From Paenibacillus baekrokdamisoli (lineage in GTDB: Bacteria; Bacillota; Bacilli; Paenibacillales; Paenibacillaceae): DNA of 64,000 nt. Every line of letters starts with the position of its first letter. The first letter of the stretch is position 1. A program made the position numbers and the translations under genes. The stretch spans positions 1,798,001 through 1,862,000 of the forward strand of contig NZ_AP019308.1 of NCBI RefSeq assembly GCF_003945345.1. Direction: 5' to 3'. The notes under the pieces were generated by a model. That model ran no database searches. It saw only the letters and a program-made list of their open reading frames with translations, and was not told where the DNA came from. This document shows, piece by piece, positions 36,534 through 45,009 of this stretch.

Positions 36534-36675
36534 TCACATCGTACCTTTACACTTCAGGGATTTGCTTTCTTTTATAGCCGGTTGCTCTATGATCACGCCT
36601 CTGCTCGCAAAAATATCCATAGATAGGATAAACAGCAGCGAGGTGAATAGCGCAACCGCTACAAATCCGCCCTAT
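36534..36675 (-). pseudogene. Possible C-terminal remnant of a membrane transporter
   Basis: On the minus strand an open stretch starting next to the GTTTACATA palindrome reads GGFVAVALFTSLLFILSMDI then FASRGVIIEQPAIKES and ends at a TGA at 36536-36534. It is one hydrophobic helix plus a charged tail, as at the end of MFS-type transporters. It has no start codon or ribosome-binding site, and a stop precedes it in frame. The assignment is tentative. Confidence 0.35.
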
Positions 36676-36707
36676 ATGGTTTACATATATTTAATTATGT
36701 AAACCAT
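36676..36707. repeat. Palindrome built on GTTTACATA (copy B)
   Basis: ATGGTTTACATA (36676-36687) and TATGTAAACCAT (36696-36707) are perfect complements around an 8-base AT loop. It abuts the stop codon of the next minus-strand gene but has no U-tract. The same core is found at 22321-22383. Confidence 0.65.
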
Positions 36708-37448
36708 TCATTTGAAAACCCCGTTTAAATAAGCTTCCAGATTCACTCGAATCGGCATGAAATACATATTGGTGCCAGTCGCCCTACTGAAGTTCAATAC
36801 TTCCCGAGCAAAATCAATATTCCATTCCAGCGTTGGCTCGAACCGTTTGGGGAAGATCGCATGATTCTTCGTTTCCCAATAATTACGTGATTTTTGACTG
36901 ATAACAGGCGATACTCCCCAGAATACATCTTCATTTCCGAGCAGCTCATAATACACTTCCATTAGTCTCAAGTCGAAGAAAGGCTGCGTAAAGAATCCAT
37001 CTGCACCTGCGTCAAGCTTGCGCTGAATGTATTCGTGCTCCTCCTTGAAGTTGTTTCGATAAGGATCGATTGCACTGTATACTTTGATATGCGGGCATTC
37101 TTGTTTGATTATTCGAATGAAGTCCACACTAGTTGTCGGATATACGTTACGATTCATATCCTGTGGCAGATCGCCTGTTACAGCTAGCACTTGCGTAATG
37201 TTATTCGCATTCAAATAATCCAGCAAACCTAAATTCTCCTTGAGATTAAAATCAATCGCTCGGATGTGAGGAATACAATTCTCATAATACGGTAAAGTTC
37301 GAACGGCTCCCTCCCAGCTGCGAATGCTGAATCGTAGCAGATCCGGAATATTGATGGTATTCACTTCCGAGAAGCTGGATTGAATAAGCTGTAATTCATG
37401 ATCTAATTGCTCGATATCTCGAGGGATAAGCTCAACGGATATTTTCAA
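36708..37448 (-). CDS. Methylenetetrahydrofolate reductase-like (MetF-family) protein
   Basis: A 246-residue TIM-barrel protein of the MTHFR family: N-terminal SVELIPRD, FAD/substrate motifs ALAVTGDLP-type (VLAVTGDLPQ), IKVYSAIDPYRNNF, and the C-terminal GADGFFTQPFFD (a match to the MetF GADFFFTQLFFD-type motif). Typical MetF is ~290 residues, so this is a compact or divergent version. It could use FAD to reduce methylene-THF or act on a related folate. The start is a TTG at 37448 with only a weak ribosome-binding site, so the N-terminus is uncertain. Confidence 0.78.
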   Translation of the reverse strand: MKISVELIPRDIEQLDHELQLIQSSFSEVNTINIPDLLRFSIRSWEGAVRTLPYYENCIPHIRAIDFNLKENLGLLDYLNANNITQVLAVTGDLPQDMNRNVYPTTSVDFIRIIKQECPHIKVYSAIDPYRNNFKEEHEYIQRKLDAGADGFFTQPFFDLRLMEVYYELLGNEDVFWGVSPVISQKSRNYWETKNHAIFPKRFEPTLEWNIDFAREVLNFSRATGTNMYFMPIRVNLEAYLNGVFK

Positions 37449-37498
37449 AAACCTGCACGTCCATTCCTTGGTTTTGCCTACTTATCTTCGGCTAGCTC

Positions 37499-38500
37499 TC
37501 ATTGAAGATGGTTTGTTATTGTATCTGCAGGGTATACAAGTTTCTGCTGTTTACGCGCTTCATCCAAAATCCCCATAACGATAAGCGAGTTTGCATGCGA
37601 GTTAATTGGTGACTCTTTCTTCGCGGTGCGAATCATATCGATAAATACTTGGGTTTCATAATACATGGTAGGTCGATCAGCGGGTCGCGATATATCCTCC
37701 ACACGTCCATCTCGATAACGGATCTCGATCTTCTGGGGATCGCTTATACTGTCGATGATTATGCTGCCATCTTCACCTTGAATTTCTGAAGGTATAGCTG
37801 AATTAGAAATTTTCGAATACATAATTACGGCTTCCATATCCGGGTATTGAGCAATCAGACTACCCTGACCGTCCACACCAGAATCAAGCAGCCATCCATT
37901 TGCTTTCATTGCGATGGGTTGTCCAAAGAGCACCACAAGCGGATAAATACAGTAAACGCCGAGATCCATTAAAGCGCCATTCGAATACGCAGGATTAAAT
38001 GCATTCAGCACCTGCCCTGCTTTATAAGCGTCATACCTGGATGAATACTGACAATAGCTTGCAAAATACCGACGCACTTTACCAATCGCCGGCAGATTTT
38101 CCATCACGGATTGAAAGCTAGGCAGCAATGTACTCTTCATCGCTTCCATGAAAACAACCTGATGCTCAGCAGCCGCATCGATCATAAGCTGCAGCTCTCT
38201 CGTATTCGAAGCCGCTGGCTTCTCGCAGAGAACATGCTTGCCATGACTCATACACAGCACAGCATGCGCTGCATGAAGGGAATTAGGAGAGGCAATATAC
38301 ACGGCATCCAGCTCACTGCTGCTTGCCATTTTGTCCAAATCTGTGAAGGTATGTGCAATGTCATGCTTAGCTGCAAAGGCATCGGCTGTCTCCTGCGACC
38401 GTGAGTAAACAGCGGTTAACTCAAAACCGTCTGCCTCTCTTGCCGCTAGAATAAACCTCTCTGTTATCCAGTTTGTTCCTATAATGCCGAATCGAATCAT
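37499..38500 (-). CDS. Gfo/Idh/MocA-family oxidoreductase
   Basis: A 333-residue NAD(P)-dependent oxidoreductase: Rossmann start FGIIGTNWITERFILAAREA, the conserved EKP in HVLCEKPAASNT, and the Asp/Tyr catalytic region in GALMDLGVYCIYPL. Sequence and length resemble the trans-1,2-dihydrobenzene-1,2-diol or D-xylose dehydrogenase branch. It is unlike the Gfo/Idh protein at 29.8 kb and does not sit in a sugar operon. AAGGGAG precedes the ATG. A 21-bp-period direct repeat lies 120-180 bp upstream. Confidence 0.9.
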   Translation of the reverse strand: MIRFGIIGTNWITERFILAAREADGFELTAVYSRSQETADAFAAKHDIAHTFTDLDKMASSSELDAVYIASPNSLHAAHAVLCMSHGKHVLCEKPAASNTRELQLMIDAAAEHQVVFMEAMKSTLLPSFQSVMENLPAIGKVRRYFASYCQYSSRYDAYKAGQVLNAFNPAYSNGALMDLGVYCIYPLVVLFGQPIAMKANGWLLDSGVDGQGSLIAQYPDMEAVIMYSKISNSAIPSEIQGEDGSIIIDSISDPQKIEIRYRDGRVEDISRPADRPTMYYETQVFIDMIRTAKKESPINSHANSLIVMGILDEARKQQKLVYPADTITNHLQ

Positions 38501-38564
38501 GTTATACTCCCTTCGTTTTCCCTTGTTTGCTTACCCTATTTCAAACTATCGCTTATAGTAGTCC

Positions 38565-38594
38565 ATATTATCAATAAAACTACGAAATAGACAA
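38565..38594 (-). promoter_or_regulatory. Candidate promoter of the Gfo/Idh gene
   Basis: TTGTCT (38589-38594) and TAATAT (38565-38570) on the minus strand, 18 bp apart, four of six matches each. It predicts a ~58-nt leader before the start at 38500. The 21-bp repeats lie just upstream. Confidence 0.4.
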
Positions 38595-38623
38595 TAATAA
38601 AAGCCGCGAATCGAAGCTGTAAT

Positions 38624-38676
38624 CAACATTTATCCAATAGCAAGCAACATTTTCTCAATAGCAAGCAACACTTACC
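38624..38676. repeat. Direct repeats with 21-bp period between divergent genes
   Basis: AATAGCAAGCAACATTTTCTC (38636-38656 on the plus strand) is followed directly by AATAGCAAGCAACACTTACC (38657-38676) and preceded by a partial unit (CAACATTTATCC, 38624-38635). On the minus strand this gives TGTTGCTT, TGTTGCTT and TGTTGATT spaced by exactly 21 bp, two helical turns. It lies between the Gfo/Idh and glutathione peroxidase genes and may be an operator. Confidence 0.65.
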
Positions 38677-38782
38677 ACGTATATTAAATTTACCTATGAA
38701 GATTATTTTATTTATATATTAGACCAATAGAACTTTTGGTTATATGATGTATCAAACCATACAACGGAGGAGGAACTGTAAC

Positions 38783-39328
38783 ATGTCCATTTATGAGTTT
38801 CAAGCGACCACAATAAACGGAACACCGATTGAACTGTCAGCCTACCGAGGACAAGTTCTCTTAATTATCAACACCGCCAGCAAATGCAGCTATTCTCGTC
38901 AATTCGCTGATCTGCAGAGCCTTTACGAAAGTCACCGTGAACAGGGATTTGAAATTCTTGGTTTTCCCTGCAACCAATTCAACCAGAAAGAACCAGGGAG
39001 CAACACAGAAGTGCAAGCATTTTGCGAGATCGACTACGGAGTGACGTTCCCACTGTTTGAGAAAATAGATGTAAGAGGATCTTCGGCTCATCCCTTATTT
39101 CAGTATCTGACGCAGCAATCACCATTCCAAGGCTTCGACACTCAGACCGTAGGCGGGCAAACGATGCAGGACTTTTTGCAGGAAAAGTATCCGGAGATAT
39201 ACGCTGGTGACGGGGTTAAGTGGAATTTCTCCAAGTTTCTTATCGATCGCAATGGCCTTGTGAAAGCAAGATTCGAAACGCCAACAGAACCGCATGAACT
39301 AGAGCCTGCTATTGACTTGCTGCTTTAA
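38783..39328 (+). CDS. Glutathione peroxidase-family thiol peroxidase
   Basis: A 181-residue thioredoxin-fold peroxidase. Catalytic tetrad visible: the peroxidatic Cys in NTASKCSYS (about residue 36), Gln in the region of YESHREQGFEILGFPCNQF, and Trp-Asn in VKWNFSKFLID. In bacteria these Cys-type enzymes usually reduce peroxides with thioredoxin rather than glutathione. The ATG at 38783 follows GGAGGAGG at 9 bases; an upstream in-frame ATG at 38744 lacks a ribosome-binding site. A strong terminator follows. It is divergent from the Gfo/Idh gene and shares its regulatory region. Confidence 0.93.
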   Translation: MSIYEFQATTINGTPIELSAYRGQVLLIINTASKCSYSRQFADLQSLYESHREQGFEILGFPCNQFNQKEPGSNTEVQAFCEIDYGVTFPLFEKIDVRGSSAHPLFQYLTQQSPFQGFDTQTVGGQTMQDFLQEKYPEIYAGDGVKWNFSKFLIDRNGLVKARFETPTEPHELEPAIDLLL

Positions 39329-39362
39329 GGGGATTGGAAGTGTAAACTATTCCTTCATAACA

Positions 39363-39414
39363 ACAGCGGCAGTCCAGAACATCTTTCATGTTCTAGTCTG
39401 CCGCTGTGTCTTTT
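39363..39414 (+). terminator. Intrinsic terminator of the peroxidase gene
   Basis: ACAGCGGCAG (39363-39372) pairs with CTGCCGCTGT (39398-39407), with an inner AGAACAT/ATGTTCT helix, followed by GTCTTTT. Confidence 0.82.
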
Positions 39415-39451
39415 ACTCAGGTCATTTAATTCTTAACCTAATCACTATTTA

Positions 39452-41575
39452 TTAATCTTGTTGAGGAAGCAATAACAGATATTGCAGCGCGGCCAGCTCT
39501 TGCTTGTTGAGCTCACGTTTGGAAGCGAAATCAGTTACACCGTTCGTTACCGTAACTTCCGGTCCATAAAGTTTGAGGTTCAGCATGGTATTAACGGCTG
39601 AAATCGCCCAGCTATCTGTTCCAGGTGCCAGTTTATGTGTGATTGGTGAAGGTTGTTGACCGCTAATGACCAGAAGTCGTTCCACAATGACAGCCGCTTC
39701 CTCACGCAGAATCGGCCGTTCTGGCTCGAACTTCCCACTTCCTGTTCCCGTTAATATGCCAAACTCCTTCGCTGCTTGAATTTCAGCTGCATAAGGAGAG
39801 CTATCAATGTCTACGAATTCTGAAGGATTCGCAGAGGATGGAACGTTAAGCTCCGTGAATAAAGCATGGATAAATGTACCACGACTAACCGTATCTGTTG
39901 GTTTGAAAGGCTTTGTCGGGTCATCGGCAAAAAGACCAAGCGATTGATTACTCAGAATATAAGCCGCATAAGGATGATCAGCGGTGATATCCGGGAAGCC
40001 AAGTGCTGCTGGTTTTTTGGCCGAATAGCTAACTGGATTACTATATTTGAGATAATTTACTTTTCCTTGTGGATCTAGTCCGAATGCAAGAAGCTTACTC
40101 TTCTCATCTACAAACAGCAGCTTGCCCACCTGAGTCAGCTCTTGTTGGCCATTCACTGCATCAAATACTGTAAGCTTACCTTTACCAGAAGCTGTTACTT
40201 TCGTTATAAAGGTCGATGACCTTAGATCCGAATATAAGCCTTCAAAGCTGCGCAGCTCTTCTTGTGTTTGTTGTTGGAATCCCGGTTCCCCTACTGTAGT
40301 GGATTGACCGGCATAATAATGATCCATGAAAGCGCCGAATAGATCATCTCTTAGATCCCCGTTGGTATTATAGGTAACGAATATACCTGTCTTACTATCT
40401 GGCAAAAACCAGACTATTGAACTGAATCCAAGTATATCGCCGCCCTTAGCAATAGTGAACTGCCCATTGACCTTGGAAGGCAAAAAAGGAGCTTCGAAGC
40501 CGTAAGTCGTATCGGGAACAGCAGCATTAATCGACATATGATAGGTCGACATGGCTTTTACAGAATCAGCCGATAAGATCACCGTTCCATCCGCTGCTTT
40601 ACCGCCATTCAGGAAGGCATTCATGTATCGTGCCATATCACTGGAAGTCGTAATCACTCCGCCCTCAGGAAGCGGGCTTGGTGACAACTCGTAGAAGGGA
40701 TTAGCTGCACCGGTTGGACCATACGTGGCTGCTAGCCTTATTACCAGATCATCCGTTTGGGTAAAGCTTGATGAGGTCATTCCTAATGGCTTAAACACAT
40801 GCTTCGTCACATAATCACTGAAGCTCTCTCCACTAACCTTCTCTACTATGTAGCCCTGCAGCCTTGAAGCAAAGTTATCATACATATAGGATGTGCCAGG
40901 TTCCCTCACGACAGAGGGGAAATTGTTGAAGGTTGCTTCCTTTAAGCTCATTGGCTTGGTTTTAGAATCAAAAAGGAAATTGCTTGCATCTGGATCGCGA
41001 ACTTCAAAGCCAGTTGTGTGGGTCAACAGCATAGCGATGGTTACCGGTTTGTTGAAGGGATTCTTTACCTTATACCCATCTAAGAACTTCTCGATATTGT
41101 CTTGAAGGGATAGCTTGCCTTGATCCACAAGCTGCATAATGGCTGTTGCCGTGAATATTTTGGAGACTGAAGCAATACGGAAGGTCGTTTTGTCTGGATC
41201 AACAGGTGCTTTGGAGACTTGATCCACCACACCATATCCTTTGGTAGCGAGCACCTGTCCGTCCCTTACAACGGCAACGGATACAGCTCCTGCTTTTCTT
41301 TTTATCGCATCATTAGCAAAGAAACGATCGAGAAATTGTGTTACTTCCTGTGCATCTTTAGGGCCATCGGATCTTGGAGCAAGTGTAGTCTGTGTGTCTG
41401 CGTATGTCGTTGGTACCGTTGCTGCAGCGGCCGTTAAGGCTTTGCTCGGCAAAGATTGGCTAGTCAGATTAACCCGCTCTGCAAAAGCTAATGAACCAGT
41501 CTGTACACTAAGGCTTAATACAATAGCAAAAGCTAACTTCGTTGTCATGCGTAGTCGAGTACGATGGGATTTCAA
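39452..41575 (-). CDS. Secreted serine beta-lactamase-fold protein with SLH domains
   Basis: A 707-residue secreted protein: signal peptide (TTKLAFAIVLSLSVQTGSLAFA), a class C beta-lactamase/PBP4-like serine hydrolase domain (~75-410) with SxxK in ASVSKIFT (Ser about residue 140) and the second motif YDN in SYMYDNFAS, an Ig/lipocalin-like linker (~430-540), then about three SLH repeats (HPYAAYILSNQSLGLF; DIDSSPYAAEIQAAKEFGIL; REEAAVIVERLLV) that anchor it to secondary wall polymer. Likely a D-aminopeptidase, esterase or carboxypeptidase rather than an antibiotic-resistance enzyme. It starts at a TTG at 41575, 7 bases after AAGGAGG. Confidence 0.88.
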   Translation of the reverse strand: MKSHRTRLRMTTKLAFAIVLSLSVQTGSLAFAERVNLTSQSLPSKALTAAAATVPTTYADTQTTLAPRSDGPKDAQEVTQFLDRFFANDAIKRKAGAVSVAVVRDGQVLATKGYGVVDQVSKAPVDPDKTTFRIASVSKIFTATAIMQLVDQGKLSLQDNIEKFLDGYKVKNPFNKPVTIAMLLTHTTGFEVRDPDASNFLFDSKTKPMSLKEATFNNFPSVVREPGTSYMYDNFASRLQGYIVEKVSGESFSDYVTKHVFKPLGMTSSSFTQTDDLVIRLAATYGPTGAANPFYELSPSPLPEGGVITTSSDMARYMNAFLNGGKAADGTVILSADSVKAMSTYHMSINAAVPDTTYGFEAPFLPSKVNGQFTIAKGGDILGFSSIVWFLPDSKTGIFVTYNTNGDLRDDLFGAFMDHYYAGQSTTVGEPGFQQQTQEELRSFEGLYSDLRSSTFITKVTASGKGKLTVFDAVNGQQELTQVGKLLFVDEKSKLLAFGLDPQGKVNYLKYSNPVSYSAKKPAALGFPDITADHPYAAYILSNQSLGLFADDPTKPFKPTDTVSRGTFIHALFTELNVPSSANPSEFVDIDSSPYAAEIQAAKEFGILTGTGSGKFEPERPILREEAAVIVERLLVISGQQPSPITHKLAPGTDSWAISAVNTMLNLKLYGPEVTVTNGVTDFASKRELNKQELAALQYLLLLPQQD

Positions 41576-41743
41576 TGATAGTCCTCCTTGATCGGAATTA
41601 TGGGGTTATTTACCATATCCATCGTACCGATAATCTGGCTTGCTGGTAACTAGACCTTAGGCTGGTTTTTGCTATGGCATCTAGCTGTCACTATTTCGAT
41701 TCAACAGGAATTTCATCAATTGGGTTGTGGAAGCTTTAACGAC

Positions 41744-41764
41744 AAAAAGACACCCTGCGGTGTC
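41744..41764 (-). terminator. Intrinsic terminator of the GNAT gene
   Basis: GACACC-CTGC-GGTGTC (41749-41764) followed on the minus strand by five Ts, 22 bp after the GNAT stop codon. Confidence 0.8.
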
Positions 41765-41785
41765 TAACATTCATATCTATGGGTG

Positions 41786-42265
41786 TCATGAAATTGTGAC
41801 CCGTTTACTACTTTCAAGTTCATATACCTTCGTCTGGGTACCATCAAATAAATAAGTATGACCTTTAGCTATCCATTCATTTCGTTCATAATAACCATCC
41901 AGATCAGTGCTTAAATAGAGCGCGGGATATCCGGCGATTCTGGCTTGATCCTTTGCATGATTCTGTAATTGAGTGCCAAGCTTCCGTCCTCTTAACTCCG
42001 GCGATACATACAAACAAGCGAACCAAGGCTCAAGATCCTGACGACTATTCAAGTCACTTCTTAATAAGGCATAGCTGCCAACTATCTTACTATCTTCCAT
42101 CGCAACATAGAATCGTGGAAGGTTATTATCGGTCTGACAAGAATGCTCCATACAATCTCTATAAAAGTGATAGTTACTCTCGCTCCCCCACTGCTTCCAG
42201 AAGTAATCCACTATTTCGTCCAGTCTAGCCTTCTGCTCTCGTATATCATAAATTTCGATATTCAT
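41786..42265 (-). CDS. GNAT-family N-acetyltransferase
   Basis: About 159 residues from the ATG at 42265 (GGAG 9 bases upstream). A single GNAT domain: strands YVAMEDSKIVGSYALL, acceptor-region CLYVSPELRG and the acetyl-CoA loop RGRKLGTQL, then ALYLSTDLDGYYERNEW. The YVS-P-E-RG and acetyl-CoA loop pattern is clear; the substrate is unknown. It is encoded directly downstream of a second acetyltransferase gene on the same strand (52 bp gap). Confidence 0.86.
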   Translation of the reverse strand: MNIEIYDIREQKARLDEIVDYFWKQWGSESNYHFYRDCMEHSCQTDNNLPRFYVAMEDSKIVGSYALLRSDLNSRQDLEPWFACLYVSPELRGRKLGTQLQNHAKDQARIAGYPALYLSTDLDGYYERNEWIAKGHTYLFDGTQTKVYELESSKRVTIS

Positions 42266-42317
42266 TCCCATCAACTCCAATCTACTCAATCTAGAAATGA
42301 AAGGTGCGAAACAGAAC

Positions 42318-42902
42318 TTAAAACTCCACACCCCGAACCTTAGCAAATATTAGTGTATCTCGTAAGAAACCATTCACATCGCATTTCTCATGGCGCAACA
42401 TGCCTTCCTTCGTAAAACCTAGGCGTTCAGCGACTCTGGCACTCCGTTCATTCCGTGAATCACATCTAATTTCGATTCGATTCGCTTGCAATTCATGGAT
42501 AACAAACTGCGTTATTCTCTCAACCGCTTCTGTAATGAAGCCTTGTCCACGATAGGAGGTACGAACCCAGTAGCCAATCTCGAACTTCCTAGCTTGCCAA
42601 TCGATTCGATGCAGACCGCTGCCCCCAATGATTTGACTTGTTTTCTTTTCTATAAGATAGAGCATTAAATCAGAGCCTTCCATATATCGGATGCGCCCTT
42701 GTCGTGTCACGATTTCTGATTCTTCAATCGTTGGAATTTGTTGCGCCCAAGGCATCCATGGACGCAGTTCCTCTATACTTTCTTTGACAGCTTCATTAAC
42801 TCGGAACCCATCCCCTTGTATGGGTGCACGAATAGTTAATCGATTGCTTTCGAAACTGTCAGGAATGGATAATAATAGCGGGTTCGTATTCTCTAGCTTC
42901 AT
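42318..42902 (-). CDS. GNAT-family acetyltransferase, RimJ/RimL type
   Basis: About 194 residues from the ATG at 42902, which lies 6 bases after GGAGGG. RimJ/RimL-like features: SNRLTIRAP near the N-terminus, IGGSGLHRIDW, the FEIGYWVRTSYRGQGFITEA acetyl-CoA pocket and the DSRNERSARVAERLGF motif. Members acetylate ribosomal proteins or small amines. Its divergent upstream region contains copy 2 of the 137-bp repeat. Confidence 0.9.
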   Translation of the reverse strand: MKLENTNPLLLSIPDSFESNRLTIRAPIQGDGFRVNEAVKESIEELRPWMPWAQQIPTIEESEIVTRQGRIRYMEGSDLMLYLIEKKTSQIIGGSGLHRIDWQARKFEIGYWVRTSYRGQGFITEAVERITQFVIHELQANRIEIRCDSRNERSARVAERLGFTKEGMLRHEKCDVNGFLRDTLIFAKVRGVEF

Positions 42903-42990
42903 AGTCATCCCTCCAACAGAATAATGCCCCTTCATTTAAGCTCAACACTAATATAAGTGCTTGATAAATTCGAAAACTTGTGCTTAGAAA

Positions 42991-43127
42991 TCCGCTTTGC
43001 TGCCGGATCATTCTTACGATCGCTGTTGTCTCCCTATTTCTTGATTCTATCCCTTAGGGGTAGAAATAAGGAGACAAAGGCGAACGCTATCGCTTCTTCA
43101 GAACGATTCCGTCCGCTTCGCTTTGTT
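42991..43127. repeat. 137-bp imperfect palindromic repeat, copy 2
   Basis: Near-identical to 27438-27573. The inner stem reads TTGTCTCC...ATTTCT with AGAAAT...GGAGACAA, and an apical CTATCCC-TTA-GGGGTAG hairpin. Next to the inner stem a G-C pair of copy 1 is a T-A pair here, so pairing is kept. The element lies between two divergent acetyltransferase genes. Flanks 42903-42990 and 43128-43315 show no gene apart from a GCATTAATTAA-type AT-rich motif at about 43152. Confidence 0.8.
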
Positions 43128-43315
43128 TATGGTTTATAACCTTTATTTAATAGCATTAATTAAAGAGCGTTGCTATACTTTTCCTTGTAATAATACTCTA
43201 TATTTCCTTTAACACTCAACCATTCTTTGTCTTCATTGACTTGGAATATTTAGCTTATCAATCAGATAGTGTTTATAGTAGGGATATAAAACCATATGTC
43301 GGGGGGTGCTAACTC

Positions 43316-43780
43316 ATGAAAGTATGCACCGTTTCATTAGAGGATGCCATTCAGATCACGAGATGGAAATATTCAGGTAAGTATTCGTTTTACGATTATG
43401 ACGACAGTCCAGAGAGCATTAAAGAATTAATGGATGGTACCTATTTCTCGTTAAAGCGAGAACATAATGAATTGATTGGCTTTTGCTGCTTCGGTTCCAA
43501 TGCGCAAGTTCCAGGTGGACGACAGTTTAACTTGTACCATGAGGATCAAATGCTCGATCTCGGTCTAGGTATGAGACCTGATCTTACAGGAAGAGGCATG
43601 GGTATGCTCTTCTTAACAACTTGTATGAATTATGCGAGTGAAACCTTTCCTTCTCATAGACTTCGTTTAAGCGTTGCGACATTCAATAAGAGAGCAATCG
43701 CTCTTTATACAAATGCCGGGTTTAAGCCATTGACGTCATTCGATAATAAGGGAACAGAGTTTCTAATTATGACTAGATAA
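43316..43780 (+). CDS. GNAT-family N-acetyltransferase
   Basis: A 154-residue GNAT protein: N-terminal CTVSLEDAIQITRWKYSG, middle strands ELIGFCCFGSNAQVPGG, the acetyl-CoA loop LDLGLGMRPDLTGRGMGMLF and the C-terminal KRAIALYTNAGFKPLTSF. GGGGGG lies 8-10 bases before the ATG. Not obviously cotranscribed with neighbours. The 240-bp gap after it, before the AraC gene, holds nothing recognisable. Confidence 0.9.
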   Translation: MKVCTVSLEDAIQITRWKYSGKYSFYDYDDSPESIKELMDGTYFSLKREHNELIGFCCFGSNAQVPGGRQFNLYHEDQMLDLGLGMRPDLTGRGMGMLFLTTCMNYASETFPSHRLRLSVATFNKRAIALYTNAGFKPLTSFDNKGTEFLIMTR

Positions 43781-44021
43781 TCATCTTCAGCGTGATGCGG
43801 CGCCGGTGAAACAGCTATTTGAATACAATGGACGGAATTGCTAGTATATCCATTCATTAAGAAACTGCCGCTTCAATGGCTCGGTTCTCCGTGCTGTTGC
43901 TTAGCGGCTTATTATTTGTATAATGGTTTCTAACAACCGAAGCTCGTGCACAAATAGCACGCAATGACAGGATTGGCTGCCAAGTTGATGATAAGATATC
44001 AACAAAGGGAGGTGATGCGGT

Positions 44022-44882
44022 ATGGACTGGTTCACTCGGATGAAGAACGCTCTTGAACTCATGGAGGAGAATTTGGAAGAACAGCTGGATATTACTGAAA
44101 TTGCAAAAGCAGCCTATTCCTCCCCCTTTCATTTTCAACGGATGTTCCATATGTTAACTGGAATGACGGTGGCTGAATATAGTCGGAAACGCAAACTAAC
44201 ATTAGCTGCTCAAGAATTGGCAATATCAACAGCTAAAGTAGTGGATGTTGCTTTCAAATATGGCTATGACTCTCCTGAATCCTTCTCCAAAGCATTTCGG
44301 AAGATCCATGGTGTAACGCCATCAGAAGCCCGTAATCCGGAGGTTAGCCTTAAGGCCTTTCCCCGCATTTCCTTCCAGCTATCACTGAAGGGAGATTTGG
44401 ATATGGATTATAGAATCATTGAGAAAGATGCGTTCCCGGTAATTGGTAAGTCTATTCAAGTTTCGACAAAGGCTGGAGAAAATTTCAGACGAATCCCTGA
44501 ATTTTGGAGGCAATGTCACGAAGATGGTACAGCTCAGAAGCTCTGTTCAATAGGTGCAGACGAGGATATCCTTGGCATTTGTATGGACATGGAGCATAGC
44601 AATGAAGAATTTACTTATTTGATTGCAGTAAAGTCTCACTCAGAGGCAACGGCTGATGAGTTTGTCTCCAAGGTCATTCCCGCTTCGTCCTGGGCCGTGT
44701 TCACCTCTATAGGACCAATGCCTGGAGCCATTCAGAACATATGGCAAAGAGTTTTTCAAGAGTGGTTTCCCGCTACTGGCTATGAACATTCCGGTGGACC
44801 CGATCTTGAAGTATATCCTCCCGGTGATCCGACAACGGAAGACTATCGGTGTGAAGTATGGGTACCTATTGTGAAGAAATAG
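44022..44882 (+). CDS. AraC-family regulator with GyrI-like effector-binding domain
   Basis: A 286-residue regulator of the Rob/AraC-GyrI type: N-terminal AraC double helix-turn-helix (~1-110, ITEIAKAAYSSPFHFQRMFH and VVDVAFKYGYDSPESFSKAF), then a GyrI-like small-molecule-binding domain (~125-286, VIGKSIQVSTKAG; EDILGICMDMEH; PDLEVYPPGDP). Such proteins bind cationic drugs or toxins and activate efflux or detoxification genes. A good GGGAGGTGA ribosome-binding site precedes the ATG. An open frame on the opposite strand (44640-45005) is a shadow. Confidence 0.92.
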   Translation: MDWFTRMKNALELMEENLEEQLDITEIAKAAYSSPFHFQRMFHMLTGMTVAEYSRKRKLTLAAQELAISTAKVVDVAFKYGYDSPESFSKAFRKIHGVTPSEARNPEVSLKAFPRISFQLSLKGDLDMDYRIIEKDAFPVIGKSIQVSTKAGENFRRIPEFWRQCHEDGTAQKLCSIGADEDILGICMDMEHSNEEFTYLIAVKSHSEATADEFVSKVIPASSWAVFTSIGPMPGAIQNIWQRVFQEWFPATGYEHSGGPDLEVYPPGDPTTEDYRCEVWVPIVKK

Positions 44883-44887
44883 AGAAT

Positions 44888-44914
44888 AAGCCGACTGCCC
44901 TATGCAGCCGGCTT
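44888..44914. terminator. Short convergent terminator
   Basis: AAGCCGACTGC and GCAGCCGGCTT pair with one mismatch around a 5-base loop, immediately after the AraC/GyrI stop and before the convergent alcohol dehydrogenase gene. The U-tract is modest. Confidence 0.6.
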
Positions 44915-45009
44915 TCCTTATTGGCCCTTCTAATCCATTCCCTTCAGACGATCGGCAAGGACGCGCATCAAACTTCGCAGCACATCCATATTCTGAAAGC
45001 AGCAAGCCG

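Noticed and set aside
38624..38676. Possible short CRISPR array
   Set aside because: Only two full units without unique spacers, 21-bp period, no cas genes nearby; an operator is more likely.
44640..45005. 121-codon minus-strand frame between the AraC/GyrI gene and the alcohol dehydrogenase
   Set aside because: Mostly antisense to the AraC/GyrI gene and crosses the terminator; no family resemblance.
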